A stretch of 64,000 bases of DNA, taken from positions 12,006,366 through 12,070,365 of the forward strand of contig NC_061060.1 of the NCBI RefSeq assembly GCF_021917145.1, in the 5' to 3' direction. This stretch comes from Hypomesus transpacificus. Lineage: Eukaryota > Chordata > Actinopteri > Osmeriformes > Osmeridae. Below, one piece after another: positions 35,716 through 47,059 of this stretch; position 1 is the stretch's first letter, and the number at the start of each line of letters is the position of its first letter. A program made the translations under genes and the position numbers. A model generated the notes under the pieces. It made no database searches. It was not told where the DNA came from and was given only the letters and a program-made list of their open reading frames with translations.

Positions 35716-37048
35716 TGCCTACCGAGGCAGCCATTATCGGCGCCATCTAGAAAGTTTCAGCATAACATGAGTACAGTGTGAGAACAGGCAAAAAACACCT
35801 CAGCACATACATACATTGTACAACATTATAGAAACATGACTTGCAACGGAGAGGGGGGTGGGGTACACAAGCAGCATCTGGACCTGCAGCCATATTAGGC
35901 GCTGGTCACAGACCCGCCAGTCACCCTGGGGGAACAAGCAGGTGAAGGCGTTGGATGGGGGTGGAGGGGTGTTGGCATATCTGTAGTAGGTAAAAATTAG
36001 TGTATAAATATGCCTGGGGGTTGTTCGCCTTCGCCTAGGCCACAATCAGTCAGATTTTCAGTTCGCAGATAGTATTGCCATGGAGACATCCTTGGTCATG
36101 ACCCAAGACAGAGACGCAATACACAGGTGTCTGTGGGAGGGGGAAGGGAAGAGACTACAGAGAGTCTCACTGCAGCGCGAACAACAGTTGTTGTTCCAGC
36201 AACGGCCTTGGCCAAGGCCTGAGCTGGATTACGGGGCCGAAAGCAGATAAGATTGGGGTTGTTGTTTGGTCGAGTATGCGCCTTCTATTTCCACGTCTAC
36301 ACGTCATAATGTATGGAAGCAAATCGTGACCAAAATTCAAATGAAAATGCATTTCCAGAAATGCATTTTCATTTTAAGAATGTGGCTGCATTATTTGACT
36401 CATAAATCAAATTAGTATTCAATCATCCTATTTGCATTTTCATTTTCTTCTTTAAGACTGCTCATTCTTTCCCTTAATTAAAATGAAAACGAAAAAGACA
36501 TTTGAAATTTAATTTTCAAAATATGCCCCAGCAAATAGATACCAAAATTCAATTTGAAATGTAAAATTTGAAAATGAAAATGCATTTCCAGAAATGCATT
36601 TTCATTTTAAGAACGTGGCTGCAAAATCGTGACCACAATTCAAATTCAAATGCATTTTTAGAATTGCATTTTCATTTTCAAGAACGTGGCTGAAAAATCG
36701 TGACCACAATTCAAATTCAAATGCATTTCCAGAAATGCATTTTCATTTTAAGAATGTGGCTGCATTATTTGACTCATAAATCAAATTAGTACTGATTAGT
36801 ACTGAGCGGACATTGCATTTTCATTTTCATGTTCTGCCCGCAAAGAACTGCCCATAATTCGAAAACGAAAATGCATTCTGAGCGGCGCAGTAGAGTGACG
36901 TCAGTAGCCGCTCTTCTTCAGCTCCCTGCTGACCGAGCTACCCATCTTGTTCGGTAGGGGGCGGTGTGCACATACGCATTGCATTACATGACAAATGTGC
37001 CGGGAAATTGATTGAATTGCCGGGTCTTTAGAGGACGCATCACAGATC

Positions 37049-37456
37049 ATGGCGCTCCCTCAAATTGTGCAGACACTGATAGAATTAGCTGAGCTGGTAG
37101 AAACTAATAATATATCTGAGTCTGATGCCCGTGACCGAGTAGAACAAGTCACAGAGAGCTTGGCTGCATACTCTGCCGTCACAGACGTACACATTAATGA
37201 GGTTGCCATAGTAAACCTCTCTTCAGTCCTGGAACGGCTGGATGCTGTGGAGCCTCAAATGGGACGGGGACGACCAACCATCCACATCCCGTTCGAGTCC
37301 ATCGAAAACTATTTATTAAATGGTCTACTTTTTCCTGTGAAAGCAAGCTGTTTCACCTTTGGCCTGGTTCAGACAAAATCTGAATTTCCGCAATCTGAAT
37401 TTGAATTTCCGCAATCTGAATTTCAAGAATCTGAATTCCTGCAATCTGAATTTTAG
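37049..37456 (+). CDS. Transposon-type N-terminal domain, left arm
   Basis: ATG 37049 starts MALPQIVQTLIELAELVETN; the conserved part ends RGRPTIHIPFESIENYLLNG. The layout (helical repeat, then RGRPxxxIPxxxIxxYLxxG) resembles the N-terminus of fish integrase-core ('rve') transposon-derived proteins, by memory of that family. After the palindrome arm ends, the frame runs into the central tandem repeat (SEFPQSEFEFPQSEFQESEF) and stops. No integrase domain follows, so it is at best a fragment. Confidence 0.55.
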   Translation: MALPQIVQTLIELAELVETNNISESDARDRVEQVTESLAAYSAVTDVHINEVAIVNLSSVLERLDAVEPQMGRGRPTIHIPFESIENYLLNGLLFPVKASCFTFGLVQTKSEFPQSEFEFPQSEFQESEFLQSEF

Positions 37457-37618
37457 AATGTTTTATTTTTGGATCAAAATAATTCAGTTGTATTAAATTT
37501 GGCATACAAATAATTCAGATATTATATATTCAACAGCAATATATTTCAGTTTTATGAAATTCGACACACAAATATTTCAGATCTTTCATATTCAAATTCA
37601 GATACTTTTGTCAGCTTT

Positions 37619-37978
37619 CTAGCTCCATAAATCCGTTGCTTTGGATCCTCCGACGGATGGTCTGGTGGCCGACAACAGCTCCGCTATGTCCTTTATTTTT
37701 AAACCATTTAATAAATAGTTTTCGATGGACTCGAACGGGAAGTGGATGGTTGGTCGTCCCCGTCCCATTTGAGGCTCCACAGCATCCAGCCGTTCCAGGA
37801 CTGAAGAGAGGTTTACTATGGCAACCTCATTAATGTGTACGTCTGTGACGGCAGAGTATGCAGCCAAGCTCTCTGTGACTTGTTCTACTCGGTCACGGGC
37901 ATCAGACTCAGATATATTATTAGTTTCTACCAGCTCAGCTAATTCTATCAGTGTCTGCACAATTTGAGGGAGCGCCAT
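37619..37978 (-). CDS. Transposon-type N-terminal domain, right arm
   Basis: Inverted copy of the protein start in the left arm, nearly identical over about 93 residues (IHFPFES here, IHIPFES there). It continues past the arm with KIKDIAELLSATRPSVGGSK, which fits a helix-turn-helix that usually follows in this family, then stops at 37619. The integrase core is absent. Both copies keep open frames despite being non-functional in length. Confidence 0.55.
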   Translation of the reverse strand: MALPQIVQTLIELAELVETNNISESDARDRVEQVTESLAAYSAVTDVHINEVAIVNLSSVLERLDAVEPQMGRGRPTIHFPFESIENYLLNGLKIKDIAELLSATRPSVGGSKATDLWS

Positions 37979-38739
37979 GATCTGTGATGCGTCCTCTAAA
38001 GACCCGGCAATTCAATCAATTTCCCGGCACATTTGCCATGTAATGCAATGCGTATGTGCACACCGCCCCCTACCGAACAAGATGGGTAGCTCGGTCAGCA
38101 GGGAGCTGAAGAAGAGCGGCTACTGACGTCACTCAACTGCGCCGCTCAGAATGCATTTTCGTTTTCGAATTATGGGCAGTTCTTTGCGGGCAGAACATGA
38201 AAATGAAAATGCAATGTCCGCTCAGTACTAATCAGTACTAATTTGATTTATGAGTCAAATAATGCAGCCACATTCTTAAAATGAAAATGCATTTCTGGAA
38301 ATACATTTGAATTTGAATTGTGGTCACGATTTTGCAGCCACGTTCTTAAAATGAAAATGCATTTCTGAAAATGCATTTGAATTTGAATTGTGGTCACGAT
38401 TTTGCAGCCACGTTCTTGAAAATGAAAATGCATTTCTGGAAATGCATTTGAATTTGAATTGTGGTCACGATTTTGCAGCCACGTTCTTAAAATGAAAATG
38501 CATTTCTGGAAATGCATTTTCATTTTCAAATTTTACATTTCAAATTGAATTTTGGTATCTATTTGCTGGGGCATATTTTGAAAATAAAATTTCAAATGTC
38601 TTTTTCGTTTTCATTTTAATTAAGGGAAAGAATGAGCAGTCTTAAAGAAGAAAATGAAAATGCAAATAGGATGATTGAATACTAATTTGATTTATGAGTC
38701 AAATAATGCAGCCACATTCTTAAAATGAAAATGCATTTC

Positions 38740-39220
38740 TGGAAATGCATTTGAATTTTGGTCACGATTTGCTTCCATAATTATGGCCTCCAGTCGGTCC
38801 ACTTTCCTTTGCAGAGCCGCTAACTTCTCCATGATGTTATCTAACTTGCGTTCAACGCGTTGTAAAGTCAGTCTGAGCGCCACCAGCTCTGCCACCGCAT
38901 CAATCATGTCGGGCAGCCTTGGGGGCTTTTGACAGCTGCAGCCGTTTCAACAATTTTCCGATATACTAGGGCAGCGCCCAATCCAATCAGCAGAAAACCT
39001 GTAATCATGGTTCCGAAAGAAAGATGTCCTCCACGGAAAGCGTCGCCATTGAGTAGCCAGCTGCGAACGTCCCGTCAGGGCAGTTAGGTTCGCCCGAACC
39101 CAAGCTTCTCTTTGAGAAGTTGGTGTCACTTGCGTTTAGAGACCAGCTAACCAATTCCATGCTTCTCGCTTCGGAGAGTGATGCGGAGAGAGTCTCTCTC
39201 GAGTATACAGGACAAGACAA
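38740..39220 (-). other. Small membrane plus coiled-coil reading frames
   Basis: On the minus strand, ATG 39008 gives a 34-residue frame MITGFLLIGLGAALVYRKIV... with a hydrophobic helix, stop at 38904. Its TGA overlaps the ATG at 38907 of a second frame, MIDAVAELVALRLTLQRVER, with coiled-coil heptads (LDNIMEKLAALQRKVDRLEA), which runs into the palindrome arm. A one-base slip would join them into one small membrane/coiled-coil protein. I do not recognise it. Confidence 0.3.
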
Positions 39221-40054
39221 GACAATACGATAGAAGCCGAGCAGGTAAGGTCAAGGGTAGGGGAGGGTTTGAGTGTAGTTTCAGTTAAATTGATGCCTAA
39301 CATTTAGTGACAATAAATTGTATTTTCAAATGATAGTGTTTAAACCCTAAAACATGAAAAGATTTGTTCATTATCAATCATTTACAACAATAGAGTTGTT
39401 AACACATGGCACCTGCAGAGCTGCCAACGCTCAAGGATTCGCCGTGTAACACGCATTTCAACCATTTCTCACGCTACACCTTCTATATCTCACGCTGAAA
39501 AGGCAACGCCAAACAAGTAACCAATCTTACGTTGTAAACAGTAACGGACGACGCGCAGGTTAACGGAGTGAAGCAACATTGACGCGCTAACACCCGTGTA
39601 AACTCGCATTGTCTCTCCCCCCACTCCATGGCGAGAGTTACATTGAGGGGGGGGGGGGGCTCGCAAAAGCTCGCCCCTCACACCATATCTCATGCCAAGG
39701 TTTTTCAAAAAGTTGGCAGCCCTGCACCTGTTTATTCACTTTTATAGTGGATCAACCCTAACCTAGACATCAACATAGAGGCCTCTGAAACTTACAGTAA
39801 ATTAGGTGTGTGTGTGTACTGTACCAGCTTCTTGTCTGGTGTGTGTGTTTAACTGTACCTGCTCCTTGTCCAGTACTTGGGATCACTGTAGCCGTGTAGA
39901 TGTCCCCTTGTTCGTAGATTTGGTCATTTCCATAGACGTCCTCCTGTTCGTTGATACCCTCAGCACTTTTTCCTCCAGTGTAGACCTGGTTCTCTGGTTT
40001 AAAGGTAGTATTGGCGTAGACATGCAAACATCTCCATGTTGACTGAGTCTATAG

Positions 40055-40585
40055 TTGACCTCTCTTTCTCTCTCTCTCTGTGTCTCTCTGTCTGTCTGTC
40101 TGTGTCTCTCTGTCTGTCTGTCTCTCTCTGTGTGTCTCTCTGTCTGTCTATCTCTCTCTGTGTCTCTCTGTCTGTCTGTCTCTCTCTCTCTGTGTGTCTC
40201 TCTGTCTGTCTATCTCTCTCTGTGTCTGTCTGTCTGTCAATTCTTTCACTCTCTCTCTCTCTCTCTCCCTCTCTGTCTGTCTGTCTCTCTCTGTGTGTCT
40301 CTCTGTCTGTCTCTCTCTCTCTCTGTGTGTCTCTCTGTCTGTCTGTCTCTCTCTGTGTGTCTCTCTGTCTGTCTGTCTGTCTATCTCTCTCTGTGTCTCT
40401 CTGTCTGTCTGTCTCTCTCTCTCTGTGTGTCTCTCTGTCTGTCTATCTCTCTCTGTGTCCGTCTGTCTGTCAATTCTTTCACTCTCTCTCCCTCTCTGTC
40501 TGTCTGTCTCTCTCTGTGTGTCTCTCTCTCTGTCTCTCTCTCTCTCTCTGTGTCTCTCTGTCTCTCTCTCCCTCTCTGTGTCCTG
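40055..40585. repeat. TCTG/TCTC microsatellite, about 530 bases
   Basis: Imperfect CTGT, CTCT and TCTGTG units in higher-order blocks; a unit with CAATTCTTTCACTCTC occurs at 40237 and 40470, 233 bases apart, so a block of about 230 bases has been duplicated. All frames across it (SLSVCLSL) are artefacts. Confidence 0.95.
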
Positions 40586-40599
40586 ATCTGAGAATCATT

Positions 40600-42470
40600 G
40601 CGAGGCTGGTGGATCAATATTTAACAGTACCAACATGTTCCTCTGGTATTTTGGAAATGATATATGGTAGAATTTACTTTTACGTTAATATGTAACCTTT
40701 CTGATAAGATAACATTGATAGGAGTAGGAACTTCCTACTAGGAAGAGAGGAATAGAGAGGAGGACAATGATGATAGAGAGGGGAGGGAGGAGCAGGAGGA
40801 GAGAGGAGGAGTAGAGAGAGGGAGGAGGAGGGGAAATAGGAGGAGAGAGGAGGAGGACAGAGAGGTTTGGTCAAGTGCAGATCACTCAAATGGGCGCATT
40901 AATTCACACTTAATGAGTACTCCCGTTGTTATCGGCAACATCAGAATTAGAACCGGGGGGGGGGGGGGGGTATCTTTTGGGGTTAGGCTACTGGAGTTCA
41001 CCCAAAACAGCTGGTTACCTGTTAGGGTTACCTTGCCATGATTATCAGAAGTATGATCATGTCTGTGCCCACGTTTCCATATCATGCAGCGACGATTTAA
41101 GTATTACTTCGCAATATGTGGTGTCATTAGCCTAAGAGTCTGTGATATCGTGGTTAATATGGCTATTGCCTTGAGACAACTCCAAATACATGATGAGTAG
41201 CCTACATTCGGGTGGTGTCTACGGTAACTAGTTGATTCAGAAGAACCAAAACAACATGTTGCCTGAAGGCCAACGTAGTTAAAACATTTGTGATAATATT
41301 ATGCATGTTCTTCAGTGGCTCGCGGTATAATGCAATGGTTTATAATAAAGTAGTTGTTTTTGCTCGTGGGATCGAATCCAACTCAAATCTTTTATTTTTC
41401 TTAGCTTCCATTTATTATGGTGTGAATGGCTATTGGCTTTATATGTGCGCTCCTATTTTAATCATGTGTTTTTTCAAATTCAATCAAATTTTCGCATACC
41501 AAGGTGAAATTGTTCATGGTACTTCAGAGAGATGTCATCTTGAACCCTATTAGGTTTGAAAAAACATCAGTCAAAATTATATTTGATTTCTTGACACAAA
41601 GAAATTGAAGCAATGTGTACATACATAATACACCTCTTTCAGCCATTTTGTTTTTGATTCAATTGCCAATTGAGCCATTCCCAGGCATGGAATACACAAA
41701 GTTCAGTAACTGGATAATAAAAAAAGCTGTTTCTCCAATGGCGAGCATCGTCAGATTTGGTCCAAGTTCAAACACTGTAATTCAGTCAAATTTTGACTAA
41801 CCAATGTAAAATAGTTTATGGTACTTCCAGGGCGTGTCACCTTAAAGCCTATTAGGTTTAAAAAACCCATCATTCAAAATGACATTTGATTTAGTGACAC
41901 AAACATTTTGAGGCAATGTGGACATTTTCATAAATACACCCCTTTCAGCCATTTTGTATTTTATTCAATTGCCTTAAGTAAAAAAATTTAAATACGTCAA
42001 TGATACATATCTGTAAAAAATCTAAAGTTAATTAGGCCTTTGGTTCAAGAGAAGTGGAATTTGGAATGTTTTCCCAAATTATAACTGTACAGGAAAATGC
42101 ATTAGGCGGACCTTATGGGTCCTTGAGGCTTTTTTGTTCCCCATGAGAAATAAGGCAGGCACACCAAGTTTCAGAATAATAGGAGCAATGGGGTGGAAAT
42201 GCCATCCCTTTGAAAATTTGACTTTTGGGTGTGGCCTGTGGCACCCCCCATGGTCCAATGTGGCCCATATTTGGTGTGGGGGTACCCACTTGGATGTAGT
42301 ATCAATGTGCCAAATTAGAAAATGTATGACCGGGATATTGGGGTATTGGGGCGCAAGGAGAAGAAAAATAATAATAAGAATGCCAACAATAACAATAGGT
42401 TCCCTCCTACCGAAGGAACCCTAATAATAATACCAACAATTACAAGGGTTCTTCCTGACGGAGGAATCCT
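40600..42470. other. Repeat-derived intergenic DNA with a 307-base tandem duplication
   Basis: 40740-40865 is GA-rich. Around 41545-41650 and 41845-41950 the same words recur (CCTATTAGGTTT, CACAAA, CCTCTTTCAGCCATTTTG / CCCTTTCAGCCATTTTG). 42110-42475 has features of a dispersed element (CACACCAAGTTTCAGAATAA, GGTTCCCTCCTACCGAAGGA). No gene is supported. Confidence 0.55.
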
Positions 42471-43185
42471 AATAATTGGAAAGAGCTGGATCCTGAGCAG
42501 GGGTTAGTGGTAGGAGGCTGCTGGCACCAGCACTGGGTGCAGAGCAGGAGGTAGGGCTAGGAGGCTGGTAGGCAGGAAGCCCACTCAGGGTACCAGGGGT
42601 TGTGGACCTGAAAGGCAGGCTGAAAAATAGCTGTTTTGAAATAGCTTTGAGATTTGAGGATGGTCTGGTCATAATAAACACTGATAAACATTGGATACGT
42701 CTAAGCATGTTATACAGATAGATGTTCCTACATGTAACTGAATATAAAAAAATGACCAACAACGTTAGCATCAACCCATTAACTAGCTAACAACGTTAGC
42801 TACTGTAGTATCAAGGAGAACTCTGACTGCCTTATCAGTCATTAATTAATAACTCTCAAAACAAATTCTTTGCAAACAACTTCTGACTTCAAAAACGGCC
42901 AAATTCTAGTAATAAAATAAACATATTTTGACAAAGCTTGCTGCATAAAGTACCTGTTTTGTTTGATGACTGCTCATGCATTACAGATATAAATAGCGAT
43001 TTGCACGGTTGTATTTCTGAATGCCATGGAAACGCTCTTGACAATTGATTTAAAGAGCCGAAGTTACACGAACTCTCTTCATTCGTGTACGTCATTTCCT
43101 GATAAAGGGCCGAAATTGCACGAACTCTCTTCATTCAAATACGTCATTTCCTGATTTTCTATCCGGTGGTGTCCCAAGAACCGGG
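42470..43185. repeat. Dispersed duplicated block, copy 2
   Basis: Counterpart of 34425-35010 in the same orientation, about 8 kb away. At 43050-43150 a 64-base piece (GAACTCTCTTCATTCGTGTA / GAACTCTCTTCATTCAAATA) is repeated in tandem. Confidence 0.72.
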
Positions 43186-43339
43186 ATCACGGTATTCCTC
43201 AGCTATGATGACTTTCACCTATATATTTTAGCGCGGATGTATACCTAGCCGAATTGCACTGTAGGGGGCGAGAACGAGTCTGTGAACCTGTGTGTATGCC
43301 TTGTGTATGAATTTACCACATCAAACGTGACGTGTTAAT

Positions 43340-43630
43340 ATGGATGCAGCTATGAAGCCGGCGGGTTTGCTTCAGGGAAAATTTATTTTTAAGAAGCTTC
43401 CCGATGGAAACCTTGACAAGACTAAGGTTGTTTGCACCTTGTGCAAAGCGGAATTAGTTTACTGTAAGAGTTCTTCCAGTCTCAAATACCACCTAAACGC
43501 AAAGCATCCCTTGGCTAACGCGGAAGATGCCGGGCAAAGCACTGATGTAGCGCTGGGGAAGAGTCGTCGTCGAACTACTATGTTTGAGTGCAACCGAGGC
43601 AAGCCCGTCAGCACAGCTTTATCAGCCAAG
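43340..43630 (+). CDS. BED zinc-finger exon (ZBED/hAT type)
   Basis: ATG 43340 starts MDAAMKPAGLLQGKFIFKKL. The C-x2-C pair VCTLCKAELVYCKSSSS and the HLNAKH end form a BED-type zinc finger, the DNA-binding module of hAT transposases and ZBED host proteins. The frame reaches a donor GCCAAG|GTAACT at 43630. No transposase exon follows in the next 2 kb, where only AT-rich repeats are seen. The hAT frame at 58675 lacks its own finger but is 15 kb away and probably of another subfamily. Confidence 0.75.
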
Positions 43631-43699
43631 GTAACTAATCTCAAGTCCATCTTATTGAACATAATTTATTTTCATCACCAATAGAACAGCTTTCTCAAG

Positions 43700-45650
43700 A
43701 AGTTTGTGATGCATTTTGGAAACAGCAGATGAGCCCCTGGTCTAATCAGGGGTGCATGAGGAATTTTTGAACTGGGGGGGACCAAGCTGTCAGCAAATGA
43801 TTCCAACTCAATTAGTTATTTTGTGTTATATATATGTATATATACTGAAGCTGCAATAAACATTAGTATGTCAATCATGCACCAAATCTTAATGCTCTCT
43901 GCAAATGTTTTATTTTCATTTGCTGATCTCAGCAGGATGTAAATGATTACAAATATAACAATGTGTTTGAACACGGAAGTATAAACACCAAAACAGATTT
44001 ACATAAATAAAAATAAGAAAAGCCTACATACCATGAAATGTGAAATGAAATTTAAACTTTAAATTAAATATTCGCAATTCCCTCTGCAAGTATGACTTTT
44101 CATTGTAAACTTTTTCCAGAATTAAACTAAATTGATAAAAAAAAGAAGAAAATAATTCCCTCTGCAGCCAAACAAATTAACTCTCTAGAAGCAGACTCAA
44201 TAGGTCCCAAAAACATCTCTCCTCCTTTCATTTCCCCGAAGATGATGCTGGGCAATATCTTGTTTGTCAAGTAGGCTACGTCTTGGTGAATATGGCACAC
44301 AGCAATGCCATTGAGCCATGTCATGGTTGATCACAACCATGTTTTCAATCTGCGTAACGCACTGAAACTGCGCTCTGCCTCCGCAGATGATATGGGCACC
44401 ACCATCAGAAACCTTACTTGTGCCTCTACCTGGTAATACACGCTAACAACGTTACACACGCTAATACATTGCTAACATCGCCTAATCAGCTGCGCAGTTA
44501 TTAACTGATCCTTGTGGCCTTACGTAGGGAGAGTGGTGGGAACGGATCGGGGTCACTAGGAATCTGGGGGGGACATGTCCCCAGTGCCATCTGCGCGCAT
44601 GGGTCTAATGCGCCAGCTTGAGAAACCCGACTTACTTTTAGTCATTATTTGGGTAGCACACATTCTGAATGCCTTAGGCGGAATTCAAATGAGCCATTTT
44701 AATCTAGATTAATCCAGATTAATTCCAAGATTACAGTGAGATTAATCTAGATAAATAATCTATGGCCACCACTACAATAAATATAGCATTATATAATGAT
44801 ATAGCTGAATCCATTTACCGACATCAATAAATAAAAACATTTATTTATTTCAAAATGATGTTTTCGTAAAGACAACAATTATTTATTTCATGGTACTTTT
44901 ATTTCCTAATGCCACAATTATTTATTTTGAGACTTTTACACACCACATAATTTCCACACCACATATATTTCCACACCACATTTATTTCTGTGCTGTATTT
45001 ATTTCCAATCTCACATGCAAACGAGAGGGGCGTGCTTATCTTCACACCAACGCAGTTGCACAAGATCGAAGGTAGATAGGGACACCTAGATTCGGTAGAT
45101 GAAGACGTAAATCGTGTCATAGATCGCATGCTGGCCTTTATAGATCAAATTCTTCAGCATGGCTTGTCAGGGTATATTATTTTGGCACTCTGAATAGCAT
45201 CGCCGTCCATGCCCTATGCACTCTAAACAGCACTGCCGTCCATCGCCGTCCATCGCCGTCCATGCTCTATGCTCCCCCTATTGCCGTCCATCCATGCTAA
45301 TCAGGGACAGCACTCTGAACAGCATCGCTGTCCGTCAGTCCATGCAAAGATCAAGCAGCCATCGCCGTCCGTCCATGCGAAAACCATATGGACGTCCATG
45401 ACACTCTGAGAGATTTAGCCCCTACTGCACCGGCATAAGGACAACCATCGTACTTGTCTCTTAAGTTGCAATTAACAAGACGCTGTCCATTGTACTAAAA
45501 TGTGATTCTTCTGACGCAACTTTAAGACTTTAAATTGTAAACGTTAACCAAAATAATTGACGAATTACCGGACACACAAAAAAAAATTCTGTTGCTACAG
45601 AAAACACACATTTACATTTATTATAGGCTACTTATTTTAGTACTTTTCAA
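43700..45650. other. Repeat-rich spacer
   Basis: No gene. Around 44690-44765 TAATCTAGATTAAT units suggest a dispersed repeat, 44940-44990 has CCACACCACAT units, and 45200-45395 has a loose tandem of CCATCGCCGTCCATGC. Segments 43760-43790 and 44560-44590 share GGGGGGACC words. Confidence 0.45.
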
Positions 45651-45653
45651 TGT

Positions 45654-46457
45654 ACATTGGCATCTGATAAGAAAAGGAAGGCTGGCTACAAACCCAAAGA
45701 AATGACCATTCTTATTGAAGAAATTGAAAAAAATGAAGAAATGCAGTTTTCTAGGTTCAAAGGCGCCCACACCAACAAACAAAAAACTACGATGTGGGAG
45801 GAAATTGCCCCAAAATTGACGGCAGTCAGTGGGGTCAGGAGAGGGGGAACTGACATCAGATAAAAATTGCAAGACTTCGCCAGTCTTTCAAAAAGAAAGG
45901 CAGCAGCAGTGAGGGCTTCTCTTAGCCAAACTGGTGGTGGCCCAAGCTCTGCCACATCACTGACACCAGAGGAGGAGAGGGCAATACACATCATGGGTGT
46001 CACTTCCACTGATGGAATCACTGGGGGGTGGATATCCGTGGGGCTGTTTTGCCCACAGCCAGCACCTCAGAGGGAAGAGTACATGGCCCTGATTGTCTGG
46101 CCTCCCCTGGCCTCCCCTGGCCTCCCCTGGCCTTCCCTGGCCTTCCCTGGTCTTCCCTGGTCTTCCCTGGTCTCTGGTGTATTTCAGACGGCGGTGTCAA
46201 ACGCACCCAGGTTCGAGACCACCTGTGCCTGCAGCCAGGATCTGGTGGAGCTCGAAAGAGAAAAGATCAACATCCTGAAAGGAATTCAGCAAACCCTTAA
46301 GGACTCAGCGGCCAGGGATGCCAGTTATCAGGAGGAAGTCTTGGAAATCAAGAGGGCTCGCCTCCAAATGGAGGAAAAGAAGTTCCTGCTTGAGCAAATG
46401 AAATTTGAGAGGCCCTCCATTTTTTTTACCGATTCTTCTGCCCAACCAACAAGGTAG
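45654..46457 (+). pseudogene. Myb/SANT-like accessory gene of PIF/Harbinger, broken
   Basis: The frame begins at TTG 45657 where an ATG is expected: ASDKKRKAGYKPKEMTILIE, then FSRFKGAHTNKQKTTMWEEI, a NAIF1-like Myb/SANT fold. A TAA at about 45860 interrupts DIR/LQDFASLSKRKAAAVRASL, and a 10-bp tandem (CCTCCCCTGG, 46094-46170) has expanded inside the former linker. The C-terminal coiled coil (LVELEREKINILKGIQQTLK, RLQMEEKKFLLEQMKFE) is intact to TAG 46455. Harbinger elements encode such a protein next to the transposase. Confidence 0.78.
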
Positions 46458-47059
46458 TGTATAGGTTAATTTACACCCTAAGCATACAATGTTCATTTAA
46501 ATTAGGTAAAAGCTAAATTGTGTATTGTAGTCGGTCATATATTCAGTGTTGCCTGTCCCATCCTTACATGCTTTTGTTTTTTCATCTTATAGATCCGAGT
46601 GAGGAGCAGGGAGAACAAACTCAGAAATAAAACAATTTTTTCTGTGATATCTTGTGCCTTGGTTTTTAACTCTTCTTGATACTCCACTTTCCATGGGCAA
46701 ATCAATAAGATTCCTATATTTTCTACTTGATTGAGCAACAAGGTAAAAAACCATGCATATAAATTGTATCACACATGCCATTCAGCTAGCAGCCTAAATA
46801 ATACAATGTACAAATACAAACATCTCAATCTCCAACATATTTACTGTCTTATTTTCTAGTGTTGACTATATCTACAATCTTGCAATAATAGGCCAACAGC
46901 TTTCCAAGACTATGTTTGCAAAATCATGATTCCCACATTGGCCACAAACGACAATGTGACAAACTGTGAGTGTCAGATCACTCTCTAATCAGTTTAATTG
47001 ACATACAGACCTGTTCATTACATTCTCACGGTATATAAAGGAGAGGTCTAGCCTACTTA

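Larger units (their letters stand above)
36305..38786. repeat. Giant palindrome, about 1-kb arms, 377-base centre
   Basis: 36305-37325 and 37703-38786 are inverted copies with high identity: outer ends around TATGGAAGCAAATCGTGAC / GTCACGATTTGCTTCCATA, and inner ends around AACTATTTATTAAATGGT / ACCATTTAATAAATAGTT. The right arm is longer because it has one extra copy of an internal unit (GCAGCCACGTTCTTAAAATG ... ATTGTGGTCACGATTT). Each arm ends inward with the same protein start (37049 + and 37978 -). The centre contains a tandem of GCAATCTGAATTT-like units (37377-37456). It lies in the intron of the lectin remnant. Confidence 0.9.
35065..40027 (-). pseudogene. CD209-like C-type lectin receptor, broken
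   Basis: Type II membrane lectins of this kind bind glycans on leukocytes. Pieces in order: 40027-39859, cytoplasmic tail (FKPENQVYTGGKSAEG, QEDVYGNDQIYEQGDIYTAT) with several Y motifs; 35578-35486, membrane span (AAAVCLGLLCVILLAGVTAL); 35337-35230, coiled stalk (ERDQLQTSNTNLTREIDDLK); and about 35122-35065, the start of the lectin domain (ESNNGWRR). All junctions are GT/AG with phase 1 throughout, as is typical. Faults: no in-frame ATG, since an ATG just upstream (ATGGAGATGTTTG) is one base out of frame and a TAG precedes; the lectin domain shifts frame after GGAGGAGGTT and stops; its other exons are absent. The 4.3-kb intron holds a giant palindrome. Confidence 0.7.

Noticed and set aside
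40036..40695. Frames of up to 219 residues of SLSVCLSL
   Set aside because: Pure TCTG/TCTC microsatellite translation.
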